Assembly (NCBI RefSeq): GCF_003369915.1
Contig: NC_046677.1
Coordinates: forward strand, 11,594,001 to 11,658,000
DNA length: 64,000 bases
Direction: 5' to 3'
Origin: Drosophila miranda
Lineage: Eukaryota; Arthropoda; Insecta; Diptera; Drosophilidae
A model generated the notes under the pieces. The model saw only the letters and a program-made list of their open reading frames with translations, was not told the origin of the DNA and did not search any database. Below, one piece after another: positions 25,571 through 37,672 of the stretch (position 1 is the first letter of the stretch; every line of letters starts with the position of its first letter). The translations under genes and the position numbers were made by a program.

Positions 25571-27175
25571 CCGTCTATATCGCTTCCTGTTACCCTACTA
25601 TATATTCCAGCAATTACAAATTGATAAAAACCCTTTGAGCCACATCAAACAAACGAAAGAGAATATTCCATATATGAAAAACCACACAAAATTCTATAGA
25701 AAAAGGGCAGGCAGGCAGGAAGGCAGGCAGCACATGCATGCAACTTTCCAAAAAGCAAAGCAAAAGAACTTTGCTTCGGCAACATTTTATATTATCTGTC
25801 GACAATACTCGTAGTTTATCATGAGATGAGATAAAACCCAGCCGATAAGGACGTAAGCACTGTGATAACAGCAACAGGAACAGGGATGTAGACAAACAGA
25901 CGATAATAATAATAACAGTATACAACTCGGGGGCGCTCAATCGGAGTTGGTAACAAAGGAAGGAAGGAGCTGGGCTGGGCCGGTCCAAGTCGAATGCAGT
26001 GAGCGAGCTATGGGGCAACATGCGTCAGCGAGACTAATCAGGCACCCACATTCCTTTTCCTACTCCCCACCCCGCAGCCCACACTCCCTGCAGATCTGTG
26101 CCGCTACCCCCTGCGTCTGGAGTTGTGGGCCCCAGCACGTGGTGTGTGACATGTCTAGAAACTCCAAAACACAAGCCACCCCGTTGGGCGAGTAAGGGTT
26201 GGGTCTGGGCCCTGTTCTCTATTCTCTGGCTCTCACTCTGGGATAGCGTGTAATGTGATAAGGGGCAGCGTTGGTATACCCTACATATGACATAAGTGCA
26301 AAGAGACGATTAAAGTTGGAAATTAAAAAAATAATATAATAAAATGTAGAAGGAGAATTTTTTTATGAACTTCCAATAGCTGAAAATATACCCATTTATT
26401 TTATAATAGAGAGGAATCCCCTTATTAAACAAGAACTATCCCAGAATTTTTTTAAATTTTAATAGATTTTAGGCCGATCCCAGTCCGAATTGTCAGCCGA
26501 CCGAGGATTACTGCTGCATGACGTTCTAGTAAATGCAGGAAAAGGAATTGCTAAGAATACGAAGCTTAAATATAAAATTAAGGCAATAAATAGTGATATT
26601 TATGGATAAAAGGTAATGAATTCAACCGAAAACTTGTGGTTTTTCAAACACTTGAAAACTATGTTTGAGGTAACGAAACATTCACCCACCATCAAAAGAT
26701 CTGTTCTTGTATTTTATCTTGGTTCGAATTTAGTTAAGCTCACAATACCAATTACCAGGTATCCCTGGTACGACCCTACCCCAATCGTAGGTCTCTCCTG
26801 TGGGGGCTCTCGCCCCCGACTCGATTGCTTAGAAAAATAATAACAAAACACAAGCGACGCATTAAAACTCACTCAGAATCGTGGACTCATTCTTTGAGCC
26901 TTTTGAAATGGTCTCCATTCGCCAGTTCGCTTCGCTTCGGGCACTCGAGCAGCCCCAGCCCCCTCATGCCGAACCGTTCGACTTGTTGCGTGACTTCGGG
27001 AACGAATGTTCGGCCGAGGCTTGTGATTCGCCTTTGGCCGTGGCGCTCGGGTCGCCTGTCGCCTGTCGACGAGGCAGAGGCAGAGGCAGAGACGCCTCTC
27101 TGTTGCAGCCATTCCACAAGTGGCCGTCATCCTCATCGCTTCCGCGTTTCCGGTACTCCACGGCGTGCGTTTCGT

Positions 27176-27438
27176 TCAGTTTCGGTCTATGGTTCAACGC
27201 AATTTGTTCATCGCTCGGAATATTCACTCCTGAAATTTACAAATAATAAATTAAAAAACAAATGAAATTAAAAAAAAAAGAAAAAGGAATAAAACTCGCA
27301 TGTGCGTGTGTGTGAAATATGTGGTTTAAAAAATGCCCCCTATTAAAGCGAAAAGTGTGAAGAGATATTTTTGAAAGATCTGTGCGAAAAGTTGAGGATC
27401 CTCCAAGTATATAACTAGTGTCATACATTTTGAGTGAA
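27176..27438 (+). promoter_or_regulatory. dimm: Probable dimm promoter and non-coding first exon
   Basis: TCAGTT at 27176-27181 is a good initiator (A at 27178). The following 260 bases are A-rich, leader-like sequence ending at a consensus donor GTAAGT (27439). The next suitable acceptor in dimm is at 31223-31224, just ahead of its start codon, so this would be a 5' UTR exon spliced over a 3.8-kb intron. No TATA box is obvious. Confidence 0.45.
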
Positions 27439-30400
27439 TGTAAGTTTAAAACTCGAATATTTTAATAGAAATAGTTGGAAGGAATGTTTAATGAACTTTT
27501 CCTCAAGAAAAGAAACAAGAAATAAATTATATAATTTTCATCAAATTAACCCATTACGTGCCACGGGACCCTCCTAAAGGTCTCGTACGATTTGCTGATA
27601 GAGACGTGAGTGTGGTTGTCATTCCAGATGAAGTTTTGATATATAGAAATATACATATTTTCGGTACACACAAAAACCCATTTGGTATTGAAATACCAAT
27701 TTTTATTAGACCTAGTTCTCTTCATGAGGGACACCCTTAACAGTCTACAACGATTGCCCGATTTTCCATTTTCGGATCAATAAAAAATCTGGTTTTTTTT
27801 CACAGGGAAAATTTTTTATGTAAGCCCCGCCTTATGCCTTGTAGATCGATCTTTCCTCTTTACATAAAAAAAATAGTTATTGCAATATCTGTCACCAGTT
27901 CGACGTTAAAATTCTTCAAGTTCCATAATTTACAAGATTTTCATATTTTCATAATTGTATACAAACTCTTAAAGAATAATATTTTCAATGTTCTATAAAC
28001 GATATATTTTTTTGTTGACAAGACCATATTTAAACGTATTTTATTTACTGAAAATAAGCAATAAGATCAAACCATATCGTATCTTTCAGCATTTCTCCAG
28101 TCTCCAGAAAAATATTTCCCAATTTCATTAATAACAGAAATGTAACTGAAATCCAAGCAACATGCTTGCCGGCATTTTTCCCACAATTTTTTCCCCATTC
28201 TGCACCAATCAACCTGTCAATCTATCAACCTATCAGAACGTCTTAGCCCAAATTTAAGGCTGGAACAAATGTCACTCAAACCATCCGCCGCCAGCCGGCT
28301 CGCAACAGATCTACTTCAATGACACATAACCACTGTCAAATGCAGTTCCGAACGCTGCTTGCAACCTAAGAGCCCCATGAACCCACACCCCATGACCACC
28401 CCCATTCCCGGCACACAACAAGCCAAGAAGAACGCACAAGAAGGGACGCACAAAGGCGCGCAAAAGTATGCTTTATTTACTAGAAAGCATAATAAATATT
28501 ATACAAGACCAGGTGCTGACTGACTGTCTTGGCTGGCTGCTCCTGCTGCTGTTGCATTGCTAAGGACCTCAGACCCCCAGAGCTGTAGACCCTGGAACGT
28601 AGACCACGTCAACCGTACTTCCAGACAAAGGAAGCTGCATTTTCAGTGTCAACTGCAGGGGCAAGCAACATGTTGCAGGCATCTGCATTTAAAGCCATAT
28701 CCCCATCCACCCGTTCGATGGCGACAAATCGGCGACTCATTGGACAAACTGTTGCCCTTTCCCCAAGTCTTTTTATAGCCGAAAGCCATTCTATAACATC
28801 AGTGTAACCCTATAACCTTATATGCGGCTGAAGGTTGGGGCTCCACCATAAGGCGCTAGAGATGGAAGGGGAGCAATACGATTATGGGGAGTGGATTGAA
28901 TACAGAATATTCTTTATATTTCATGAGTGCTCGAATTACAATGATTAAAGGTATATTTTTGAAGAAACTATCGAAAGAAGTGTAGGGAAAAAATAGCTTC
29001 CTAAAGATCGTCACATTTAAAGCAGACTTTTAATGGAATATGTATGTAATATTTTCTGTTCTCTTTTTACAAATATCTTCTATTAAACAGGAGAGAAAAG
29101 GTTCAAAATAAACTGTATGATAACTTTAAGAACAACTTTTGTATGGATTATCTTGAGAATTTGTCTTCTCAAAAAATTCTGTGCCACGAAGTAGATTTGG
29201 TCTGTTCTTTTTTACGATTTTTTGTATTAGTTAATGGAGAAGTTTTCGCTATAGAAATATATTTTGAAATTGAAAGATATTTCATAAAAACGTTCTTCAA
29301 CTATCGTTCGCAAGTATCGGTACACAGCTCCTCACTTAACGCTGCCTTCTCCAAGCGACGACCACCGCTGTGATATGCATTGCATTGTAGTCATTTCTCT
29401 TAACACTTCTTTTAAAGACCCGCCAAAGAGTCCATAGTCAATGAGTCCAAGAGAGAGAGCCCAAGGAGCTGTTGTCGTTAAATAATAGCGACACTTTTGT
29501 TTCACTCAGCGCCTCGGTGGAGGAAAAGCGAAGAAAAATGCACCGCAAAGTGCGCGTTTTCTATTACAACAAAGTCCGTGTTTTTCTCAGTACCTCAGTA
29601 CTCAGTTCCCCATTCCCCGTGCCCCTCATGTCCTGTGTCTTAGCCACGCTTTAAATGTCCCAGAGTACGGGGTTCCGGGTCAAATGCTGGGAAGCCAAGG
29701 GGCATAACCATAACAACGACAGAAAGCGCGAAAGCATTTCATCGACACACCATTTCCCCCGCTCTCACTTTCTCTCTCTCCCGGTATTTTTTTTTTCAAG
29801 TACAATGCAATCTCTGTTCACGCCGACTGACCCTTGACCCCAAGCGCAACAGGATTGCGTGGGAAAGAAACAAAGGAAGGGGGAAATCGCCTTATAATTT
29901 CTTACTGTTTGCTGCCTCGTTGATTAGCGTTGCATGATTGTTCTGGGGGATTATTTGGGGGCGTGGAAAAACGCCATGGTTTAGGGACTTCTAAAAATAA
30001 TTGCCAAGGAATAACGAGCGGACATCTTAGGGAAAGTGTGGGAAAACCAAAAAAAAAAATTGGTTTGAAGAGCTTATTTTCTTAAGAGTTAAATGGGGAA
30101 AATGAAAGATCGAGTTTGTTACATCAAAAGTCGCGAAAGAATATATGTATACTTTGAAACAAAACATGACATAAAAGATAATTCACAAATAAATAAGAAA
30201 CAGTTTTCCAAAGGAATTGTACGAAATACTCGAAAGTCGAAATATCATAGAATATTCAGATATCAAGCGGAAAAGATCATTTTTTCTTGAACTTGCAATG
30301 TCTCTTAGACTATTTTCTACGAATTTCATTCAGAAATGAATTAGGTATAGTTTCTAAAAACATTATATAATATTCTTAGAGGATCTAATAATTTGTAGCT

Positions 30401-31224
30401 TTCAAACTGTTTTAAGGTAAAAATTAATATAATTTCTATCCAAAAAATAGAGAGAAGATCCATTTTGGAAAACATTTGAGTGTCTTTAAACAGAAATGTA
30501 TATAATTTGTATGGAAAATTTCGTAGATCACTATATTCCATGTCAAAATTCTATCGTATATCCTGCCACTAATAATACCAATATCTTTGATTTCAATTCA
30601 AAATATTGATCCCCAAAATGCAATAATTCTGCCACTAACATTATAATTACACGATGTTCTAGATTTTCAGAGAGGTATACTGTATATTAGACATTCGAAT
30701 GAATGTGTCATCTAACCTAATTTATGTGTCAAAAACTCGTAGTCACGTGTGATGGGTCCAACTTCGAAATGGCGAATATCGATTGAAGATAACGAATATC
30801 ACAAATGATGCAAATGTGGGCGAGCGAATGAAATGCAAGATAAAATGTCATAAAACAAATACTGACAGAAAGCTCGGCAATTATGGGGAGTATTATAAAG
30901 CTGACTAGGAAAAACTGACACAGATAATTTAGGAAATGGGTTGCTCGGGATATAGAAGCCCTTAAAAAGGAAAAATTAAAAGAGAAGGTCATTTGGGTTG
31001 CCTTGTGGATAACCTTGCGGTCCTAAAAGGAATATATATTTATTCAATCTCATTTCCAAAGATATTTTTCAGGGTTTCTAAAGAATATGTCCATATTTTC
31101 TTTGGTAACTCTATTTTAGCTTTTCTTCAAGTTGCCAAAGAAATTATTTGTATACATTTTGAAGATCCCACAGATTTTCCACATTCTCTTGATTTAATAT
31201 TTATAAATTACCCGACATTTTTAG
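27439..31224 (+). other. dimm: Probable dimm first intron
   Basis: 3.8 kb between the candidate leader exon and the first coding exon, ending with an AG at 31223-31224. Only short ORFs are present, including an unrecognised 60-codon frame at 27558-27740. A small hairpin (ACGGGACC with GGTCTCGT) lies at about 27560-27583. Otherwise I see nothing beyond AT-rich DNA. Confidence 0.4.
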
Positions 31225-31251
31225 CCCCTTCAAGACAGACCCCCAACAAGC

Positions 31252-32577
31252 ATGGATGCCACACAGCTGACGGAACTGATGAGTAGCCATGACTTTATGC
31301 AGCTCCAGCAGCAGTTGCACCACAACAACAACAACTACAACACAGATGGACACAATGGCTTGTCGCCAGAGTCGGCGGAGAGGAGTTCCCGTCCCATAAG
31401 ACGTGCCACAAGACGCACCTCACAGGTATGCGGCAAACGAGCGGAAGATCTGTAAAGAGTGGCATTGATATCAATGAGTTTTTTCCATCTGCAGTTAAGC
31501 AATAATACGTACGATCTGGAGATGACAGATTCCAGTTCGCAGAGCGATGATACGAGCGGTGGGGGCGGCAGCAGCAATGGAGGTGGCAGCAGCACGAACA
31601 ATCCGCAGGGCCATTCCCAGGGAAATCAACGGCCCTCGAGTCGGGGCCGTGGGCAGCAGAGCAACGGCGGGTGTCCGTCGAGCCTCACTCCGAACAGTGC
31701 CAATTCCAGTTCTTCGAACTCAAATGCCAATCGGAGGCGCAAGGGAGCGCTGAATGCCAAGGAGCGGAATCTCAGGCGTTTGGAGTCCAACGAAAGGGAG
31801 CGGATGCGAATGCACAGCCTGAACGATGCGTTTCAGTCGCTGCGCGAGGTCATTCCACACGTGGAGATGGAGCGGCGGCTGTCAAAGATCGAGACTCTGA
31901 CGCTGGCCAAGAACTATATCATCAATCTGACGCACATCATACTCTCGAAGCGGAACGAGGAAGCGGCTGCAATGGAGCTGAATGGCGGCGCCGTTGGCGG
32001 TGTCCTTCTCTCTAGCCTCACGGCGGATGCCAGTGGCGGCACGAATGGAGCATCGGCCAATGCCACGGCTGCACTCTGCTTTGAGGATGCTCTGGCCAAT
32101 GGTGGGGCCTACGATTGTGCTCTGTTGGCCGCCGCCGATGGCACTCTGCTGAATGCAGCCGCCGTTTCGGCCAATCCTGTGATGCAGAGTCTCCAGCCCC
32201 AGGCGATGCATATGCAGCAGACGCAGTTGGAGCCCACATCCCATCATCCACAGCAGCAGCAGCATCACCATCAACAGCACCAGCAACAGCAGCAGACGAT
32301 GCATAGTCATGGCCACATGGGAGCCACAATGATGCTCACCCAACAGCAGCAACAGCAGCAGCCCCAACAGCAGCCGACCCTCATCCTCAATGGCTCCACA
32401 ACAGTGAATGTGGGAGTTGGCGTCGGAGTCGGCGTAGGAGTCGGTGTGGGGGTCGGGGTAAATGTCGGAGTGGGCGTTGGGGGTGTTTCCGGCGTGGGTG
32501 TCGGTGTGGGCAATAATTCCGGAAGCTTTGCGGATGTTAATGATAATTTCGATGAGCCATTTCGAGAGTTTCTCTAA
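31252..32577 (+). CDS. dimm: Dimmed, Mist1-like bHLH transcription factor
   Basis: Coding exons 31252-31425 and 31495-32577, separated by a 69-nt phase-0 intron (CAG|GTATGC ... TCTGCAG), give 418 residues. The bHLH domain lies at about residues 147-209. Its basic region reads [15 protein letters not shown], and helix 1 is [14 protein letters not shown]. This is the Mist1/Dimm class, which in flies promotes neuroendocrine secretory differentiation of peptidergic cells. The C-terminus ends [10 protein letters not shown], as I recall for D. melanogaster Dimm. Flanking regions are low complexity: Ser/Gly/Asn-rich before the bHLH, then His/Gln tracts, then a Gly-Val run at about 362-398. The start is the first ATG after the acceptor, in a CAAGCATGG context. 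Confidence 0.93.
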
Positions 32578-32807
32578 AGAAAAGCATGACTAAGGGGCTA
32601 TATGGATGGTAAAAATAGAATTTATAGACTATAGAGGGCGGTGAAAACCCAAAGAATTTGTTTTCCATGAGAGGAATGTAGGATAAGAAATTAAATTATT
32701 CGAACGTAAACGATATTTTGCCATAGAAATAGTCAAATGTAGATGTTGGCAAAATCCCTCATTTCTGAATAAGGCAGAAAAAATTAGGAAAGAAAAGGAT
32801 GTATACA

Positions 32808-33085
32808 TTCAAGAACAACTGTTCTTACACTTCGATCCATTTCATCATTCCTAAATTCTCATCTATTGAGAAATCTCCCATCTACTTAGAATTTCGCCTT
32901 AATCTCATGGTACATCTAAGATTTTTTGGATTCTTGATGTAGTAAAAATATTTGAATCTTTCAAGCACAACTGTACTTACACTACTCCCTTTCCATTTTC
33001 ATATGTTCCTCCATCTATTAAGCATTTCTCTTTAAGCACAACTGTACTTTATCTCCGTTTCATTCCACAATTCCTAAGTCCATCA
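32808..33085 (+). repeat. Three diverged repeats in the dimm 3' region
   Basis: The block AAGMACAACTGTWCTT occurs near 32811, 32963 and 33034. Each copy is followed by related pyrimidine-rich sequence with CCATTTC or CGTTTCATT, then ATTCCTAA or a similar string. The copies lie within the probable dimm 3' UTR. Confidence 0.6.
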
Positions 33086-34661
33086 ATCCCACGTTAGTTC
33101 TTTAAAAAACACTTATCGAAATGGCAAAAAAAAACTTGAACTCATCCTGAAATATCAGAAAATTATATAAGAATTAAGAATTAATATACGTATATAGAAA
33201 TTAAGTACAAAATTACGCATAACGATATATGGAATATGAAAACCCTTTACATACCAAAAAACAAAAGCTAAGCCTTAGATTGTAATATAATCAACACAAA
33301 TAGAGTCAAAATAGAGTCACAATATAATTATGCAATTAATCCAACGTTGTTATAAAATAAGGATCGTTAGGATTGTAGATCATTTAGAAATACTGTAATA
33401 TGTACATATATATAGAAATTAAGCAAAAACGGACGGAAGCAAACACCAGATACAGAATACAGATGAAAGGAAGTCGAACTCTCAACGAGTTCCGGCTATA
33501 TATATACACAACACATATATTATTGTGTTTGTATGTGTAATTGTCAGCAATAGCAACAAAAACAAAGCATCAATTAACGTTAACTAGCAGCCCTGGCGCG
33601 ACAACGGAACGATAGAGACGACAACGACAACGACGACGGCAGAGTGACGCGCCAATAAGTTAATTTACCACCCATGATCTTTTTAATGCACTTGAAATTT
33701 ATCGTACTACGGATGTAATGGTTCCCGGAGCAGGGTAACAAAACAATTAACACACCGAAACGTTGAATGGCACATTGAAATTGGCACACTTCCGATGGTA
33801 CTCCCCTGTACACCCAGGACTTGCGGGTGGAGCGTGTGCCAGAGCGGGACAACCCTGTATATCAACGTGGTGACGGTAAACAGTAATAAAATAACGGTGC
33901 TCGATGGGTGGCATGATACGGAGAGGGTGTCGGCTGTGTGCATGTGGGATGAATGCTTGGGTCTTAGCAATAATTAAGTGAAAAATAGTAGTAAGGGTGA
34001 GAGACGCCTCGTTCTCTCGTGGGTGTGAAGGTTAAGCTTGTTGATTATGTTTGATTAGTCGAGGATTTAGTATTTTGGGTTAGTCGGTAAGCATACATAC
34101 AAACATACATCTATTTCTAGTGCTAGTAGGTGGAAGTGGAAGAAACTCTAGAAGGGGATCGGGAATGGGCCATAGAGCAATATGTAATTCGTATTCGGTT
34201 AGGTGGAGGAGCGGGGTGGGGTTTCTACAACGAAATTTGTTTGTGGACGAGTGTCAAATCTAGTCAAATTCTGTTGCACAAATTAAATACAAATATATAT
34301 TTGGAAAAAAAAACTGCAATATAGATGTTTAGTAAGTATTGTAAATGTTTTTCCGCCCCCACTTACACACACACACACAAATGCACACACTAAATCAAGT
34401 CTATTATATATCTATGTATATTTAAACACCCACAAAAACAATGAGCAAATATTTATGTAACAAAATACTAAAAGAAAACAGCATATTACTCGTATTGTAT
34501 ATACAGTTTAGGAATGGTCTAAGAACGATGAGCATTTGGTGTGTACAAGTAAAGGAAGATCGATATGGATAGTGTCCCTTTTGAATACAGTGTAAAAATA
34601 TGTAGTGGATGCTATTCTATACGACTAACTAGTATACTTAGATGCCAAGCAAAGTTGATTG

Positions 34662-34667
34662 AATAAA
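34662..34667 (+). terminator. dimm: Candidate dimm polyadenylation signal
   Basis: AATAAA about 2.1 kb after the dimm stop, at the end of a long AT-rich stretch without ORFs. It would give a long 3' UTR, not unusual for a neural regulator. Nearer cryptic signals cannot be excluded. Confidence 0.35.
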
Positions 34668-34689
34668 GCAAACAGATAAATATATCAAA

Positions 34690-34865
34690 ATGTGAGTTTT
34701 TTTTAATGGCATTTCCACGATCTGCCTTGGAAATTTGAAGAAATTCTTACAAAGACTGGGTTCTGAACCGATTTTTCTTATGAAAGTTGCATAAAAATAA
34801 GGCAACCTAAGGCAACCTATGCTTCTACAGACAGACATGGTTATATCGATGCTGATGTATGCACA
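34690..34865. repeat. Relic of an interspersed Drosophila repeat
   Basis: Contains CTTCTACAGACAGACATGGT followed by TATATCGA, a phrase common in dispersed Drosophila repeats, preceded by TTATGAAAGTTGCAT. It is degraded, with no clear ends. Confidence 0.35.
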
Positions 34866-35867
34866 TAAAGTATTATAAGTAGCATGAAATTTTTTCTGCC
34901 GTATCTGCGATTAAAATATTTAATCAACATTCCAATTAAATACATACATATGTAATTTAAAGGGCATCAAAAGCGAAGAGTTTTGCAGCTATCAGCTTTT
35001 GATTGTGGATGTCCTCTGTTTTTGGCCATTTTCCTATGACCTTTTTAACGGTTAAACGTATTACAACAACAAAAAATCAAACACAAAGGTCATTAGCACT
35101 AACAAGCGCTCCATTGAACTTGTGGTATTTCTCTTGCGACATTCAGATGATGAAATAAGTCCAATATCAGTACCAGTTTACGAACATTTTGCATTAAAAC
35201 TCCGAAGAATTGCATCATGTTTTTTAAGAGCAAAGACATTGAACATGGGCTGCTTTTCACTTAGTTTCGTTGGACTCATATTCGGTTGTGCCTGTACTTC
35301 TTAGAGAACTATCACTATTACAACTATTCACAACTAGATCACTATTAACAAGACCAATGCACGCACAAAACGCTGAATCTTTTTATATTTGCAAAATGAA
35401 TTTGAAGAATTTGCGGGAAGCAGCTGACTACACGCCAAATACGCCATCTATTATATTAGTGCTGTAAAACATGTTTTTCCGTTATCGCACCCAAATATCG
35501 GCATTATTTTACATCTACCGATAGCGCTGTTGAGGATATATCTATAAATAATTAGTCTACGTACTCGTTGACGTACATAAAACAATAAATAGAGTAGTGT
35601 TTTCCGAAGTCAGATAAATAGAGCGTGTATTCCAAAAAATATACAATATTTTTTGCAGTTGAAAATATTACCTATGTTACATGAACATGTATTTAATAGG
35701 TAGCGAGTCAGTAGTTAGATTGTAGTTACTACGTAAGGAAATTAATTTAGTGGACATTTTTGTTCAGCGTTTTTTAATTAACCTTGTTTTAGTCAAAATA
35801 AAATAAATGAGAGAACTTAAAAGTAGTTAATCTTGTAGAAAATTTATTTATCAATGGGATGAAATTA

Positions 35868-36145
35868 TTTGGGCAGAGCTAAGCGTTTTATTTATTCAGA
35901 ATTATTCAACGGAATATCAAAATTGAGCAATTGGAGGGTTTTTCTCTTACGTTTTAATTTTTTTGTTTGACCTTTTTCGCTAAAACCTTTTTTTACGCCA
36001 AATGCAATAAATGCAAGTGTTTCAAATAAACTAGTCAATTAGGAAATTGATTTACTTATCGTATAAAGTTATGTGGGCATGGCTAAATGTTCTATATAGC
36101 TAGTAATATTCAACGGAAGATCAAAATTGATCAATATGGTTTCCA
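35868..36145. repeat. Diverged direct repeat
   Basis: The order GGGCA-GCTAA-GTT-TAT-ATTCAACGGAA-ATCAAAATTGA-CAAT appears at about 35872-35931 and again at 36075-36140. The offset is about 200 bp and roughly 70-80 percent of positions are shared by eye. Confidence 0.55.
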
Positions 36146-36409
36146 ATCCTTGACGGAGACCGATTAACCTATTATAAGCCAAGGGGGTATTTCAATTTTC
36201 CACCGAAAATAATGAAAATTTAATCATTTTAGCGCAGTTCAGGTGAAAGATATCGTTGTTATTTTTAAGTTCAGATGAAAGCTGGCATGAATCTACAAGA
36301 AGAATTTACAATCGTTAATATTTTCCGACATTTTCCGCAAGTAGTTGAACTATTTTAATAGAGGGGGCTTAAGTGGGCTAAGACGCTGCCACCGCTGTTC
36401 CACGGTAAC

Positions 36410-36511
36410 GCTTCCCACCTGACAGTTGTTTGTTTACCTCAGGCTAGCGCGGATAAATCAAACGTAAGACAAGTGATAGTTGAGAGGGCAGAGTGCAGTG
36501 ATTTGAATCAG
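36410..36511 (+). promoter_or_regulatory. Tsp39D: Possible non-coding first exon of Tsp39D
   Basis: A locally less AT-rich stretch with two donor-like ends: AAC|GTAAGA near 36461 and CAG|GTATAG near 36512. The Tsp39D coding exon needs an upstream leader exon, because an acceptor precedes its start codon. This is only one candidate; nothing in the sequence proves it. Confidence 0.2.
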
Positions 36512-37561
36512 GTATAGACACACACACAAGTTGGTATTGCTAAAGTGCAAAATTATGTGAGAAACTTTTAAATATAGCTGTCAATTATCAAAGAAACCTC
36601 TTTTAACTCTGTGGAGCTCTGAGCGCGTATTGTGTGTGTATGTGTGGAGTTGCCAAGTGCGCCAGACAGAGATAGAGAAACACAGAAAGCAGTGCGACAG
36701 GGCCAGACGAATGTGCAGTTATTTTTCTTCGTTTCAGGTTCACTACCTCCTTCCGTTCTACTTTGCTGGCCTTTTGTTCCTTCTCTCTTTTGTTCTTTTT
36801 CTCGTCGGTGGGCAGCATCCACTACCTGCGAAGTGCGAGAAATCTAGGAATTTTGAGTATATACATAGAAACACCAGCCCAGCCGCCGCATAGCTTGAAT
36901 ATTTAAACCTAAAAACGAAAAAGAAAAACTCCCAGGCAGTGGTTGCATTTTTTCTGTGTGGCGCTTGCCGCTTGAGTTCGCTGCAGTTTGTTAACCCCTC
37001 GCGGATTCCTCCCGAGACTTGGTTTCGATTGTTCCCATTCTTGGGCCCAACACTTTCCTTCTTTTGCGTTGTAGCTTTTGTGGAAACTTTTCTTCTGTAA
37101 AAATAGCTCAAAGGGTCAGTTATGGGGGACAGGACAGGGGTATTCCATGCTTATGGGTAGATTTCCGGAATTAGTCGATGGCACGCAACCTACAAAATGT
37201 GTATCATTATGCACACATGCATTCGTACACATATACCAGTATCCGACGGGACAGGCCCCAGTGACCGCCATCATCGTCCCATTCCAAGTTGGTACCTCCC
37301 CCATATAATCGCTCCCCATCTCCTCCACGAAGTGGGAGAAAGAAAAGCGACAGTGGAGCCCAAGGGCTCATCGAATGACAGAAATAAGACAAGGTTGCAA
37401 AAACACTTTTGCAAGAGTTACAATATATTGTGAAAAAACCGCTAAACGAAAAGGAAATCAGAGGGAAATTATAATTATTGTAAAAATGGTTCTATAATTA
37501 TGAAATATAATAGTTTTATTTCACATAATTTTTGAAGGTCATTATGAAAAAATATGTACTT

Positions 37562-37672
37562 AAGGTTAGGTTAGGTTAAGGCGGTAGCCGGGAGGGGGGG
37601 GATAAGAGCCTCCCGCCCCCAAGCTCACTTGGACCTATAAAAGGTCCGTTGTGTTGCCGCATATCTGTACTT
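37562..37672. repeat. Short interspersed repeat with GGTTAGGTTA start
   Basis: Begins AAGGTTAGGTTAGGTTAAGG, then has an inverted GGGAGG/CCTCCC segment, and ends AAGGTCCGTTGTG followed by TTGCCGCA. I recognise this arrangement as recurring in insect genomes but cannot name the family with certainty. No terminal repeats or coding capacity are seen. Confidence 0.4.

Larger units (their letters stand above)
12431..27169. other. Gene-poor spacer between crc and dimm
   Basis: About 14.7 kb with no supportable intact gene. It holds a BTB-BACK pseudogene, several microsatellites and seven-base tandem repeats, fragments of interspersed repeats, and a diverged tandem duplication, listed separately. 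ORFs here are short and of low complexity, for example Asp-rich near 13.7 kb and Arg-rich near 24.0 kb. Given dimm's restricted expression in neurosecretory cells, enhancers are likely in this spacer, but none can be named from sequence alone. Confidence 0.5.

Noticed and set aside
27558..27740. 60-codon ORF with non-repetitive composition
   Set aside because: The product is not low complexity, but I recognise no family, it lies inside the probable dimm intron, and part of it overlaps a small hairpin. It may derive from an interspersed repeat.
32307..32513. Pro-Thr repeat ORF on the minus strand
   Set aside because: Antisense shadow of the Gly-Val coding run in dimm.
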